The notes: generated by a model not told the origin, from the letters alone. Shown: positions 44,822-56,175, counted from the stretch's first letter. The stretch is 64,000 nt of DNA from Symsagittifera roscoffensis (GCF_963678635.1 NC_087064.1:21192509-21256508); one strand, 5' to 3'. Made by a program: numbers and translations.

Positions 44822-45064
44822 CTAAAATATTGTATATGAAGTGAAAAAAGTTTTAATGTAGCGCTCCCAGCGAAGTTCAACAAAATATTTTAATTTCGAA
44901 ATAAATTTGAGCTTCTTGCGCCTGCAGGTTGTGTACTGTTTTCTTCTGACGTTCGTTATGATGATTGCATCGGTATATTCTGGCAAAGCTGTTGATATAT
45001 GATACTGTAAATGACTGATTCGAGAAACTTTATTGACTGGATTTGAGAGTTTAGTACTTCTCAT
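44822..45064 (-). pseudogene. Exon-like open frame, paralogous to 24430-24565
   Basis: An 80-codon frame (VNKVSRISHLQYHISTALPE, TDAIIITNVRRKQYTTCRRK). The same stretch downstream of P2 translates, with stops, to a related string (AAIIISKIRKTKHTTR). Conservation at protein level in two places hints at an old exon. The family is unknown and the frame may be a fragment. Confidence 0.3.
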
Positions 45065-45110
45065 ATGGTCAAACCGTTGTTTGAGGTTGATAGAATTCTC
45101 GGTGATACCT

Positions 45111-45580
45111 TCGCCTAAATTTCATGCTTTTTGCTACAAGATTCTTTGTCTAGTCATCATGACATATTCCGACAAAAGTATACCTTCAAGCAATTTAGGT
45201 TTCATCTGCGCTGTTCTTGATTGGTAAATAATACTAAAAAAAACTCAGTTACTCATTTACTTAAATTTATATTTTGATTAGCTATATTTCTTGTTAGATT
45301 TTTGCACAAGAAGCAAATATTGAAGGGCCGTTTTTTCCTTATGATACACACTTCTTTAACAATTTGGTAGCTTTAGGGCATGCCTTTAATTTTACAAGAT
45401 TCTATGTCTGTTCATTATGACGTATTCTGACAAAAATATACATTCAAGCACATATGATTCAGGATTCATCTAGCGCTTTTCTTGGTTGGTAGTTAGCGCT
45501 AAAAATTTCAGTTGCTCATTTGCTTAGATTTATATTTTGATTAGTTATTTATTTGTTAGAATTTTGCACAAGAAGCACGA
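45111..45580. repeat. Diverged tandem repeat of ~200 bp
   Basis: About 45111-45325 and 45385-45580 align along their length: both have 'caagattcttt/atgtct', 'attc(c/t)gacaaaa', 'ttatattttgattag' and 'ttttgcacaagaagca'. No coding signal. Confidence 0.6.
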
Positions 45581-46213
45581 GAATTTTGTTCGTAATTTAA
45601 CAATAATTTGAGGCCTTGAAAATGTTTTTTTACCCGTATTCTTAAATAAGAAAATCAAAGCTTGTGGAGAACAATATTTTCTTAAAGATAACGAAGGTTT
45701 TTTAGTTAATGTTTTTAAAAATATTCTTTTTGTCATAAAATTTTTCAGCTAATAAGGGCTTCAAAATTAAAAATAAAAAGATTTTCTCTCCGACTATGCT
45801 GAAAGGTCAGAAAAATTACTGAGAATTGCATCGAAGGTGGGTGAATACTTTTAAACGGTGATACTGAGTTGTCTTCTTCCAAGTTTCTGTCAGTTTGTTG
45901 TTCAAGGAAATTATATGAGATATTTTTCGGATTTTTACTCTTTTTCTGCAAAATGGCAATACTTGGACCTCTGTCACACTTTGTTAATGTAAGAAGATGT
46001 GATTTTAAAAATTAAGTTCAAATTTATTTAATTCAACTTTTTTGGTTAATTTTTATGTTATAATAATTGATTATATAGTGTTTATTCCTGATCATATACA
46101 AACTCCGACACCCCATGACGTTTATAAAAAAAAGTAAGGATCACAAAATCATTGATAATATTACAATCACACAAAACTTCTTCTATGAGACCGGAAAATG
46201 CAAACATTCGAAC
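45581..46213. other. Gene-free stretch
   Basis: No supported gene or repeat before the hAT-type element. Short frames on the minus strand lack motifs. Confidence 0.4.
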
Positions 46214-46652
46214 CAGGGGCGGATTTAGGATTTTCTCGAGGGGGGGGGGCGGATTTTCAAAAAAATTTTGAAAATTTTGACGACCTTTTTTTTTAGGTCG
46301 ATCAGATTGATTTTCCGAGCTCTCCCAAAGCAGTAAAAAGACCCTGTTTTGGCCAAATTTTCTGCGCCGCAGGCAATTTTTGAAAAAACAGGTCAAAAAA
46401 GCAGTTTTTGGGCACTTTTTGGAAAATTTTTACAAAAAAAAAAACGCGTTTTTTTTGGCGCGCGCTCCCCCTCAAAACTAGTATATATTGGCGCCAAAGG
46501 CGCCATTAGAAAAATTTTAGGGTCGGTCGGCCAAAAATGGATTTCTTAAAAAGTACCAAAGGGGGGACCCTTTGGGTTGGCAGGGGTTCGAATCCCTGAG
46601 GGGGGAGGCGTCCGCCCACAAGCCCACCCGCACCCCCCTAAATCCGCCCCTG
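46214..46652. mobile_element. hAT-type non-autonomous element, complete, with 8-bp target duplication
   Basis: CAGGGGCGGATTTAGG to AATCCGCCCCTG, flanked by ATTCGAAC on both sides (46206-46213, 46653-46660). Same family as 9064-9491 but inserted in the reverse sense. Confidence 0.87.
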
Positions 46653-46660
46653 ATTCGAAC

Positions 46661-47705
46661 CCTCTCTAAAGTATCTTAATCTGAAGAAATTTCACAAAAA
46701 AAAACAAGTTGAATTGATCACGTTTTTGCAAATCATCTACCTTGCGCAATTTTAGGAGAAATGTGATATGTTTTTCATGTAGAGACGCGTTAAAAGAATC
46801 AATTAGTTTCCCTCATTCCAGTTTGGAATGAATTCTCAGCCGTATTTTAGGAAATTATTGATATGCAAAAAAGCGAAAAAACGAGCTTAAATCCTACCAC
46901 ATTGGCCAAAGTAGTCGCACATTCAAACCTCTATGCCTCATAAAAAATGTTCTCAAACAAATTGGAATTATCATTTTCTTACGCGTTTGCAGAAAGTTTA
47001 AAAAGTTAATCAATTAAATAATTAATTGAATTGCTAGTTCAAATAAGACAGTTCGCCAACTTATTAATTTTAAATCACCCTTAATTAACAAAAAATCATG
47101 ATTAATAGTTTTCATTATAAGGTTACCATAACTAATTAACTTTTTTTGTTTACTAAAATCAGAAAAATCAGAAAAAAGATAAGCTGTTTTGCACTTACAA
47201 GTTCCTTGTTTTTTTTTGCTTCTAGAGCATAAATAAAGATCAAGATCAGGAAATTGAAAAAAAAAGTCAGCATTAATTTTTTCCATTATGAAAATAATGA
47301 TTCCTCATTAGTTCATTTAATGAAAAAAAATTGAAGTTCTCTGTGGTCGATTAAATAAGTTTCAAGGATTTAATGACTGAATTGGTTAACTTGTCCGTTG
47401 CGGCTGCTCTTATGAAGCTTATCCGCTGGGGCAGTTCATTTTACTGGTAACTACTTGCTACATTTCGCTTTTTACATAATTGAGCTATCTCGTCGACTTT
47501 AATAGCTTCCCTAAGTGCGTCTGTTTCAGCCTTTACTGAGAGAATTTTGGCCAACAGTTTTCAGAATTTCGTATTTAAAATATTCAGTTGTTCAAAACAT
47601 TAGAATTTTGCTCTTAATTTGTGGATTGTTTCATTACACGAAGTTAGAGCAAAAAGAATATGATATTGATGATACATCTATTCATTTCAGAATGTCTGCT
47701 GTTTA
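46661..47705. other. Gene-free stretch downstream of the protease pseudogene
   Basis: AT-rich; nothing recognised. A 90-codon minus-strand frame at 47014-47286 (MEKINADFFFQFPDLDLYL) has no homology I can name. Confidence 0.4.
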
Positions 47706-48440
47706 TCAGTCGTATATGATGTCTCGAATCCACTGGAAATAATGAGGCACACTGACGAAGCCAGACGTCCCAATGCACTTGTAAGTCTAATCAAAGAACA
47801 TGAAACTGACAACTCCGTACACACAGTATGGCTGTCCATAGACGATCGTCACATTCATTGGCCCCCCAGAATCACCACTGCATATTCAAGAGTGGAACTC
47901 ATCATGTTTTCCGTGAGTGCAAATGAAATAGTCGCCAGGGCACAACGGGCTATACAAATGGAGACATCTTATCATTAGGAACTTATGTTGAAATCTTATG
48001 TTGGCTACCTTAAAAAAAGCTATAGTAATATAGTAATGCGGGTCAAATGTGACATTCCGACTTTCAGCATCCATTTAGGTTTTTCGAAAAAAAAAAATTT
48101 TTGTCTGATTTTTATGGATTTTTTAAAAATTACTCAAATAGTGGTTGTAATTATATAATTTGTCCCTTTTAAATTTTTTCCCATATTCTTTGCCATCTTC
48201 CATTCTTCGAGTTATATGATTTTGTATTTTACTTTTCTTTTTCTTCTTCGTGTAGAAAAGTCTCCATGAGGGCGCGTGGAATACCAGCCTCTGTGAATCA
48301 CATCTTGGTAGCCCCGAACCCGCAAACTCCCAGTGTCACACTGTTAGGGGGGTATCTGCTGTCACAGAGCGAAAATATTCTCTCACGAGGAATCGCATCT
48401 TCTGTTTTGATCAGTGCAATGTCATATTGCAAACCTCCGC
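47706..48440 (-). pseudogene. S1 serine protease paralog with three in-frame stops
   Basis: Two minus-strand exons resemble the protease at 8.7-13.4 kb. 48233 to about 48440 has YDIALIKTEDAIPRERIFSL and the catalytic Asp, then KM-TGA-FTEAGIPRALMETFLHE. 47706-47949 has CPGDYFICTHGKHDEF, then HS-TGA-ICSGDSGGP with the catalytic Ser, YGQPYCVYG, a TAG, and FVSVPHYFQWIRDIIYD before its own TGA. Lengths match the intact gene codon for codon, so the only lesions are three substitutions to stops. The intron that splits GDSGGP from YGQPYC in the intact gene is absent. Upstream exons were not found; an R1 copy begins 18 bp beyond the visible end. The first stop replaces a variable loop residue, the second the position-189 residue. 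Confidence 0.8.
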
Positions 48441-48457
48441 GTCAAAACTAAACAACA

Positions 48458-48989
48458 ACAAGACTGCTCGTATCAAGGCGAAGCCCTGAATGTTCCGACT
48501 GCCTTTTAAGGTTTATGGAGCAGTAATAACATTAAAAAATTCAATGAAATAAAACAAAATGAAAAAAAAAATTCTAAAATTTGAATTTTTTTTAAATAAA
48601 AATCATCCCCCCACACGCCATATAAAGTACAAAAGGATAGATTTCGCTCCTTGTAACAAACCAATTATGGCAAATAGGCTTCTTCTAATCAATTTGGAAC
48701 AATTTCTAAGATGGATTAACTCTCCGCTTACGCGTTAATAACGCGAAATATATCGCGCGTTAATTGTCCCAAGTTGGACAAAATGGCAATCTTTAAACCC
48801 CCGTAACTTTACGAAAAATGATCACAGGTGAAATATTTTTTCAAATTTGAGCTCAGGACAACAATACCTTTCGAATGATATTTAAAAATTCCGTCAAAAA
48901 TGGCTAGTTAAAAAGTCGAAATTTGTCTGAAGAAAAAAACCCACCCGAGCACAAATATGCCGTTACTTTCGTATCGAAAGTCGGAACAA
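48458..48989 (+). repeat. R1 repeat, full length (~532 bp)
   Basis: Begins 'acaagactgctcgtatcaag' and ends 'atcgaaagtcggaacaa'. It has probably cut the protease pseudogene from its 5' exons. Confidence 0.8.
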
Positions 48990-49467
48990 TTACAAATGCA
49001 ATGTAGTGCGCAGAGGATACACGAAATACCTATACTTGCTTATACCATTATATCATCATAAATACTTGTAGGACTATACTTGCATTAAAAGTTATTCAAA
49101 AAATTTCTAAATTAAAAAAAAGTTGAAAAAAAAGTTTTAATTTTTTTTTAAACCTTCGAATAATCTTAATGATATAAAAAGGGTTTTATGTGGATAAATT
49201 AAATATTTGAATATGCCTTTGAAAGTGTAATTCTGGCAAAACAACCTTTTGAATTAAACAGAGAAAAAAAATACTTTCAACAAAGTTTGGACAATTGATA
49301 TAATATGCAGGCTAAAGCCAAAAACAAGCAGAGCGAATAGAACTGTAGAAAAAAAACAAAGAAACAAAACCCCGCTAAACTCATTAAACCGCATAGATCT
49401 AAAAAGCCTTAAAATACCCGCACTGACAAACTTGAGATTCTAATTGATTTCAATCGATTTTCATGCA
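48990..49467. other. Gene-free stretch
   Basis: A/T-rich, homopolymer-rich; no feature recognised. Confidence 0.4.
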
Positions 49468-50030
49468 GAAAGGTGGACAGCTGAAGCCGTTCAATGATCC
49501 AGATAGAAAAACTTATTCTTGAGTTCAAACCTATTTATTTGAAACTTCTTGAGTCAGGCTTAATTACCCTAAAATAATTCTAGAGTTGCTTTACAGTTTA
49601 CTTATTCAATTCTAGAGGTCGTGTCGGTATGTGAGTACCTAACTTAAATTTCTTGAGTGTGTTCTTTGTGATTATGTTGAGTTAAGGTGAGTTTTCATTT
49701 TGATCCATCTGAAATGGATCAGTGGTCCACTGTCCAATAAAATTAACGGTATGCTTGAGTTCGGACCCTGTTTTTAATGGCGTTCGCGTGTTTTAGGTAT
49801 TTTGAGACCTGACCATGGGGGCGTTCTTATTTCTAGAGTGGGTGGGTAATTTGGTAGTAGCCTTTAAGCTGTAACACGGGATGTGGTCTCATTTCGCAAG
49901 TGAACCGATTTGGCTCCGACCGCTTGAGGTAGAAAAACACAAGAGATAAAGTCCCTGACTCTTGAGCCAATGTTTTTAGGGCCTCTTTCTCCTAGCCTCA
50001 TATGTGACTTAAATAGGCAACTGTTACAGT
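49468..50030 (+). repeat. 562-bp direct repeat, copy 1
   Basis: Aligns end to end with 51437-51998 (blocks 'gaaaggtggaca', 'ggtgatccatct/aaatggatca', 'gtgttttag.tattttgagacct', 'aaaaacacaagagat'). Diverged by perhaps 15-20% by eye. A pair of this length 2 kb apart could be LTRs of a small element or an old tandem duplication. Confidence 0.65.
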
Positions 50031-50768
50031 AGTATGATGCTGTTTGTATTCTGTAGTGAGTCGGTGTGATGTAGACAAGAGTGATATCATGCTCTTTGTA
50101 AATTATGTTCGATGGCACTGTACCATTTTGATGAATACCACAAGACTCAATGAGGACATTGACCGGGCTGTTCGGGGAGTATGTGACATTCGACCAGAAT
50201 GGCGCCGAAATTAACCAAATTTTTATAATAACATCGGACTGGGAAGACTGTCTGTTTTAGTGGATTAGCTGTGCTAATTAGACAATTTGGTGAATTAGGA
50301 ATAGTCAGATTGGCGTGACGTAATAAGTTCTAAAAGTTTATTCCAAAATAAAGACACTTCACGACCTTGAAATTTCGCTACAACTGAAAATAAAAAAGGA
50401 ACAGAAGAACAACTTTCTGAGAATGCATTACAACTGTAAATTCAAATAAACGTTTGCGCACTTTTTTTTGCATCTTCAGGTTTTGAAAAATCTAAACTAT
50501 CTGTACAAAATGATCAAAGATCATAAAAAGTGTCATAAACATCATTATTTCAAAATTTAAAAAATTCAACCAATCAAAACTTTAAAAATATTACTGAAAT
50601 TATGTAACAACGATTGTGTTACAATTTTAAACATTTTGTCACAAATTGTTGAGATTTTTCAGCTATTTTGTTTTTAAATTTTGGGTTTGTCGCTAATTTT
50701 TATGCTAACATGTAAGTTATTTCAAAATTTTTTGTTTTAGCCAGAATTTTTCAATTCCGGAACTATAG
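50031..50768. other. Gene-free stretch between the 562-bp repeats
   Basis: No gene. AT-rich and without a recognised repeat. Confidence 0.4.
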
Positions 50769-51164
50769 CTACAGTGTCAGCTCCCTACTTCTAAACCCGT
50801 CGCGCGTGTTAATTGCCGGTCTCTTTTTCATAATGTGCAACGCCTCTAATGTAAGTAAATAGATGCTGCTGGACGCCTGGTCAATTATTTTCCATTTAAA
50901 CTCAGACTTACCACTCTCACTACCACACTGCCTTATATGCTGTCCAACTGGGGTATCCTCTTTTCGGTGTTCCTCAATCCTTGTGGTGAGATGTCGGACC
51001 GTCTGGTCAACATAGATGAGCAAGAGAGAAAGAGAAATAGCAACGAACGAAGAAATTACAGTGATTGACGTTAACGGAATACCATTCCGACAGTAACGGT
51101 TGTAAGTGTACAATTGTGCCAGTCGCTCATATTTGGAAGTTTGACCTTGAGCCACGCGAAACAC
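50769..51164 (-). pseudogene. Penelope-like element fragment: C-terminal GIY-YIG endonuclease region
   Basis: The frame reads LLIYVDQTVRHLTTRIEEHR..TPVGQHIRQC..FKWKIIDQASS..LLTLEALHIMKKRPAINTRD. A Y-V-x-Q-T-x-R-x-L-x-x-R-I-x-E-H start, then a His/Cys pair and LE-A-L-x-I-x-K-x-x-P-x-x-N-T, is the GIY-YIG nuclease module at the C terminus of Penelope-like retroelement proteins, which nicks DNA at the target. Here the usual Gly before Q is Asp (YVDQT), and no upstream reverse transcriptase remains. It is a dead fragment. Confidence 0.7.
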
Positions 51165-51436
51165 ATGATTTTGGGGTGAAATGGAATTTTTTTAAAATTC
51201 GACTTGAGCATGTCATGCTCAGGTCTCTCGCGAAAACTGAAAAGATCAGAAAATAAGATCAGAAGAATCGAACTACAATCGCGGTAAAGCAGTCAAAAAT
51301 AGCAGCGGGAAATTGCTATTTGCAATTTCCAATACGTAATTCGAACGACAGTAGAGCTTTCTTATTCGAACCAGAAGGCAGAGTGATTGCGAGTAAAGAA
51401 GAGATATACTTAAAAAGGACCAGAGTGAACCTTCGG

Positions 51437-51998
51437 TGGAAAGGTGGACACCGAAGTCTCCCAATGGTCAAGATCCAAAACTTGTCTCTTGAGATAAAAC
51501 TGACTTATTCAAAACTTCTTGAGTTAAACTTGATTACCCCATTAATGCTAGAGTTACTTAATAATTTAGTTACTCAATTCTAGAGATCTTGCTGGTATTT
51601 GAGTACCCAATTTAAATTTCTTGAGTGTGTTTTATATTGTTATGTTGAGTTAGGGAGAGTTTTTAGGTTGATCCATCTAAAATGGATCAGAGGTCCACTG
51701 TCTAATAAAAAGTAACTATACGTAAGGTTCGGACCCTGTTTTTAACGGCGTTTGCGTGTTTTAGCTATTTTGAGACCTACGTATGGAGACATTCTTTTTT
51801 TCTAGAGTGGGGGTATTTTGGTAGTGGCCTTTAAGCTGTAACAAAGGTTTTAGTCTCATGTCGTAAGTGAACCGAATTGGCTCCCTTCGCTTGAGGTAGA
51901 AAAACACAAGAGATAGTGTTCCTGACCCTTGAGCCAATGGTTATAGGGCCTATTTTTCTTTAACCTCATACGTGACTTAAGTAGGCGACTATTACATA
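51437..51998 (+). repeat. 562-bp direct repeat, copy 2
   Basis: Partner of 49468-50030, same orientation. Confidence 0.65.
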
Positions 51999-52937
51999 GT
52001 GTTTTTATGGCGCTCCCGGGTGTTTTTACGACATCAAGACTACGGGATCAAACCCACTTGACACAGCTCCGGGCTACATGCTCATTCTTGAGTACTGGTG
52101 GTGCGGTTCAACGGGAACGTATTCACCTTTTAGTTGTACCGCGTTATTTTTTTTAGAAGATTTGAGAAAATTTCCCGGTTCACTTTCCGAAACGTGGCCT
52201 AGCTAATCGAGTAAGGGGGGTCACTAGGGGGAAAAAAAACGAGTAAAAGAGAAAAAAACGAAACAAAAAACAACAAAAAGATTAGAAAAAGGAACAAAAA
52301 CCCATAAAACATTAAAAAGGACAGTGGCCTTGACTTCCGGATTGGGTGGATCAAACTTTTATATTAATTAAAATAGTATACCCACACTGTTTTCCAATAA
52401 AACCGATCGTCTCGATCAGATCAGCAACGTTTCACAGGTGCCCAAGGGAGGGGCGTTGTAAGGCTTTCAGATAGATTGTGATATGACTTGACTGGAAGAG
52501 GTGCCCAGCGAAGGGGGAAAGTGTGACCAACCGGCAGGTGACCAGTCAGCAGTGTGATCAAAGTAGAACAGAGCAAACAGAAGGGGGTGTACAGAGATTC
52601 TGTTTGGTCAAACGGGTATCGTTAAAATCCATTTTACATTTTAGAAAGTAAGTGTAAAATTGAATCAGCGAATACCCACCGTTTTGAAGAGACGTTTTTA
52701 CTTGAGCAGAGCTTGGAAACAGGTTCTACGGTTTTCTCTCGAGAAGTTTAGCACCCATCGCGCTTAGGGTAATTTTCAACTTAAGTGGGGGGCTAGATAT
52801 GGGGAGGTTAGAAGGGGGACTGGTTAAGATAGAGGTTGGTGATTGAAAATTGCAAAAAGGGGGGGACATATTATAGTAACTATACAATCGACATCAACGA
52901 TTTGGTTACATTAGTAGACTCAGAGTCTGGAACGATC
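51999..52937. other. Gene-free stretch before element C
   Basis: No gene is supported. The composition shifts to A/G-rich towards 52250 and 52800. It could be the non-coding part of a neighbouring copy of element C, but nothing in the window repeats it. Confidence 0.35.
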
Positions 52938-53127
52938 CATCTTTAGACTAGAACAAGAGTTGCAACGCGAGGGCATCCAAATTTATGATCAAATCAAGGT
53001 AGGTAACCTGGTAGATCGGGTGGTGGGAACGGAAATAGACAGTTTTTGGAACTCGAAAGGAGAATACCCCATAAGATTGTTAGTAGGGGGAGGAAGACGC
53101 GTGAAAATCAGTAACCAGACAATTTTT
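52938..53127 (+). pseudogene. Possible C-terminal tail of a retroelement Pol
   Basis: A frame ending at the start of the leader reads REGIQIYDQIKVGNLVDRVV, DSFWNSKGEYPIRLLVGGG, RRVKISNQT. The pattern (polar coil, a short hydrophobic strand, GxYP, RxxRVKISNQT) resembles the end of gypsy integrases just before an LTR. No catalytic part is present, so the call rests on position and look. Confidence 0.35.
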
Positions 53128-53630
53128 TGTTACAAAAAGACGACATTGGTCTCCTTTGAATTTTGGTTGTACTCGTCCTTCTGTTTTTTTTTATCATTTT
53201 TCTCACTTAGTTTTTTTACGTTTTTGGATCTAATTTTATTGGCTTCTGACGAATTGGAGATCATAAGACAATTGCTAACAAGTCGTGTTTCGACTTGCAT
53301 CAGATTAATAAAGGGAAGTTAATTTCAGGGGGGGGGGGTAGTAGGTAAAACTTTTGATTAGTAGGATTGGGTTTTGGGTGGACTTTTTAGTACTAGACCT
53401 CAAGAGGTGGTACTGGTGACAGTGATCTAAGTGATCCAACACTCAGGAACAAGAGACCCGACTGTCCCAACACCAGGGAACAAGAGATCCTACTGTCCCA
53501 ACACCGGGGAACAACAGATCCGACTGTCTCAATCTTTGTAAGAGGGGTCTTGGGACAGTGCGAGGTGTCCCAACCCTTGTGCGGGAGGTCTTGGGACAGT
53601 GCGAAGTGTCCCAACACTTGTATAAAAATC
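53128..53630 (+). repeat. Element C leader/LTR copy 1 with short minisatellite
   Basis: 53128-53390 starts TGTTACAAAAAGACGAC, contains a run of ten G near 53330 and recurs at 56908-57170 and 58993-59254. It continues into a short minisatellite (about 53400-53625) of units with 'gggacagtgcgaagtgtccc' and 'caacacttg'. The gag ATG follows at 53631. Whether this is a true LTR or the 5' untranslated leader is not settled; no TG..CA pair with target duplication is in the window. Confidence 0.65.
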
Positions 53631-55545
53631 ATGAAAAGAAATAGGGTATCGATAACCGAAAGAAAAGCAAAAGGACCAAAACAAAATCAAATCTCGTCGC
53701 AACGGAAAGCAACACTATCAAATCCGAAAGTAATGAAAAAGAACAGTTCAGTAAACATGGTCAATACAAGAAGCGTAAAGGAGCATAAGGCCAAGGAGAA
53801 AGCAGAAGAAGAACCAACTGTACCGGCTAGAGAAACCGATCTTGAGACACCGGATCAGAGTGTTGACCGGGTGGAGAAAAAGACGACGGAATCAGCACCA
53901 ATGCCAAATGCAGAATAACAGGAAAAGAAGACGATAGAGTTCTCACCAATTGACATTGTAGAAGACACAACAAGCAACACGCCGGAAGCGATAAACGACG
54001 ATTCTCAATCAAAAAGAACGTCGTTTACAGAGAAGATTGCAGCGATTGTCGGAATGAAACCCAGAGATAAAAAAGAGGTGATACCAACGACCGAGAAAAG
54101 CAAAACAATTGGAACAGTTTCAGCAAAACAACAGAGGCCAAACAAGACGAAGAGCTGGTCACACATGGAGCAACGGCTGACCAAAAAAAACTATTTTGCT
54201 TGAGCTGGCCGACTTGATGGCAAATTTGGAGCTAATCGACAAGAAACTGAAGTACAGCGAGGAGGATCGCCAAGAGCTAAAAAGGGAAATACGAAACAGC
54301 ATGAATGAGAACCTAGACAACTGCTTCAACCTGGCAAGGGCGACGGAGGAAAAGCTACAGCAGATGTCAAACAAGGTAGAGGCTACCGACAAAGAGCGAG
54401 AGAAACATATCAAAAAGAATATGGAAGAAATGAAGCAACAATACGACACTGTAAATGACAAGTTGTGGAATCTAGAGACTAAAATGGACATAATGAGCAA
54501 AGACCAAGCTGAAAGTTCTTATTCCATACAGTCAAAATTGGATGCTCTCTTGAGAAACACTATAGCACAGGACAAAATGGTAGCAGACAGACCACAAGGC
54601 ACCAGAGTCGACTTCATAGAACCGCAACGGAATAAACGGGAGTCTACGCCGTTACCCCGGTTGCAACGAGCACAGGGGCAGGGGAGTCCAAGGGTTGAAC
54701 CTCAAACTTGACGAATGCGCCAGGGGATTCCAGCACACAAGCTAATGTAGCACCTGACGCCATGACATGGGCGAGCACCTGGGAAAAGATGAACAGGACA
54801 CTTGAAGCGTTCGCAACAAGGAACACAGACTCAAGTGACAGAGGAAGTAGTAAATCCAGAAAAACCTTCAAGAAACCCAAAGAGTTCCAAGATGACTCGG
54901 ATAGCTGCATTGACACATGGGTAGAAGTCATGAGAGTACATTTAGAACAACACAACTTGAATGACGAAAGGCAGGCCTGCACAGCAATACTGAGCAATCT
55001 GGAGGGCACAGCGTTAAAATGCGTAGTAGCAAAGAAAGATGAGGAGCGCGATACGGCGGACAAAATCTTCGAAATACTGTTGAAACGATTCAAGAATTGA
55101 AAAAAGAAGACAGAGGTACGACGAGTCAATCGATCGGTTCCTGAATGATCTTGAGAGCTTGAGACGAAGGAGCGATCCGGAAGAATCGACAAACAGAAAA
55201 TATTTCAGCATCGTCTCGAAGTTTATCGACGGGGTGAAGAGTGACGACTTGAGAACGATGTTGGCGACGTATTATACACTATCAAAGGATAATGCACCAA
55301 CCCCAGAAGAGACGAGACAAAAGTCTAGAGAGTACATGTTGATGAAACCAAAAAAGCACTCGTATTCAGAAGGCAGGAATATGCAAGGGGGAAGCCAACC
55401 ACAAAGGTCGTCATGGTACAAACCTAGAGACGACATGGATAAACGTAGGTCATGCACAAATTGCGGATCAGCGGATCATCATGTTGCTGACTGCACGACG
55501 TACAAACAACTCATGAAAAGCATGGGATACGCGCCAGAATAAGAA
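53631..55545 (+). pseudogene. Element C gag, copy 1, frameshifted
   Basis: Starts MKRNRVSITERKAKG and runs through a basic/acidic region (to 53918), a second frame (about 53900-54180: DDSQSKRTSFTEKIAAIVG) and a long coiled-coil frame (54196-54711: LELIDKKLKYSEEDRQELKR, MEEMKQQYDTVNDKLWNLET). The capsid-like part is 54708-55100 (FKKPKEFQDDSDSCIDTWVE, LSNLEGTALKCVVAKKDEER), shifts near 55100 and resumes with SIDRFLNDLESLRRRS. It ends in a CCHC box CTNCGSADHHVADC (about 55450-55495). It would form the particle shell and bind RNA. Frame changes near 53918, 54185, 54700 and 55100 make it non-functional. Confidence 0.8.
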
Positions 55546-55548
55546 AAT

Positions 55549-56175
55549 TTGAGCCAAACGGAAGAACATGAATTTTATAGTGGCTTAATCATCAAAATAG
55601 GCGCGAGGTGCTTCTTCTGTAATCAAGAGGGCCATTTCACGATAGACAGAATATTGTTTTGGGGGGCGGTGAAGAATCGAAATTATCCCAAACACAAACT
55701 AGCATTGGCTGCGGTACAAAAAACGAGGAATAGACTAGCCGAATTTGACTTGAAGAACACGGAGTCAGCGAGTGGTGAACTATCAACAAAGACGGTGAAA
55801 GCCGTAACACAAGTCAAAGCTGCCACGGAGGCTGAGACCGGAAATTCACTGGAAATAAACTATGAGAAAGCAGCTGCAGAGGCGACCAACAAAGTGAAGC
55901 AAGACTTGGCGACAAAAGAAATCGAGCAACGGCTCAAGCAGGAGATAGAAAAGCAGAGATTGAACGAAACACTCTGCAAGACAAGGCCAGTGTCAGAAGG
56001 AGGAGAGAACGCAATGAACAGTGGTAATTGCAACACTCTAAAATTGGCAACGGTAAAACCATTTGGCATAACAAAAATTGGGGCGAGAATAATGTCAATA
56101 ATCACAGTATGCGGTCAGGAAGTAACAAGAAACCTGAGGGCACCGAGCGACCAGACGATAATGCACATTACTTGA
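55549..56175 (+). pseudogene. Element C gag-protease linker with second zinc-box remnant
   Basis: Begins EEHEFYSGLIIKIGARCFFC; CFFCNQEGHFTID is a second CCHC-type box whose last Cys is replaced by Ile (GHFTIDRI). It is followed by an Ala/Lys/Glu-rich helical stretch (EKAAAEATNKVKQDLATKEI) and a short hydrophobic end. It connects to the protease frame after two stops. Confidence 0.65.

Noticed and set aside
53393-53632. Minus-strand frame over the short minisatellite as a host gene
   Set aside because: It translates the repeat units only (WDTSHCPKTPL pattern), is not kept at the same length in the other two copies, and has no motif.
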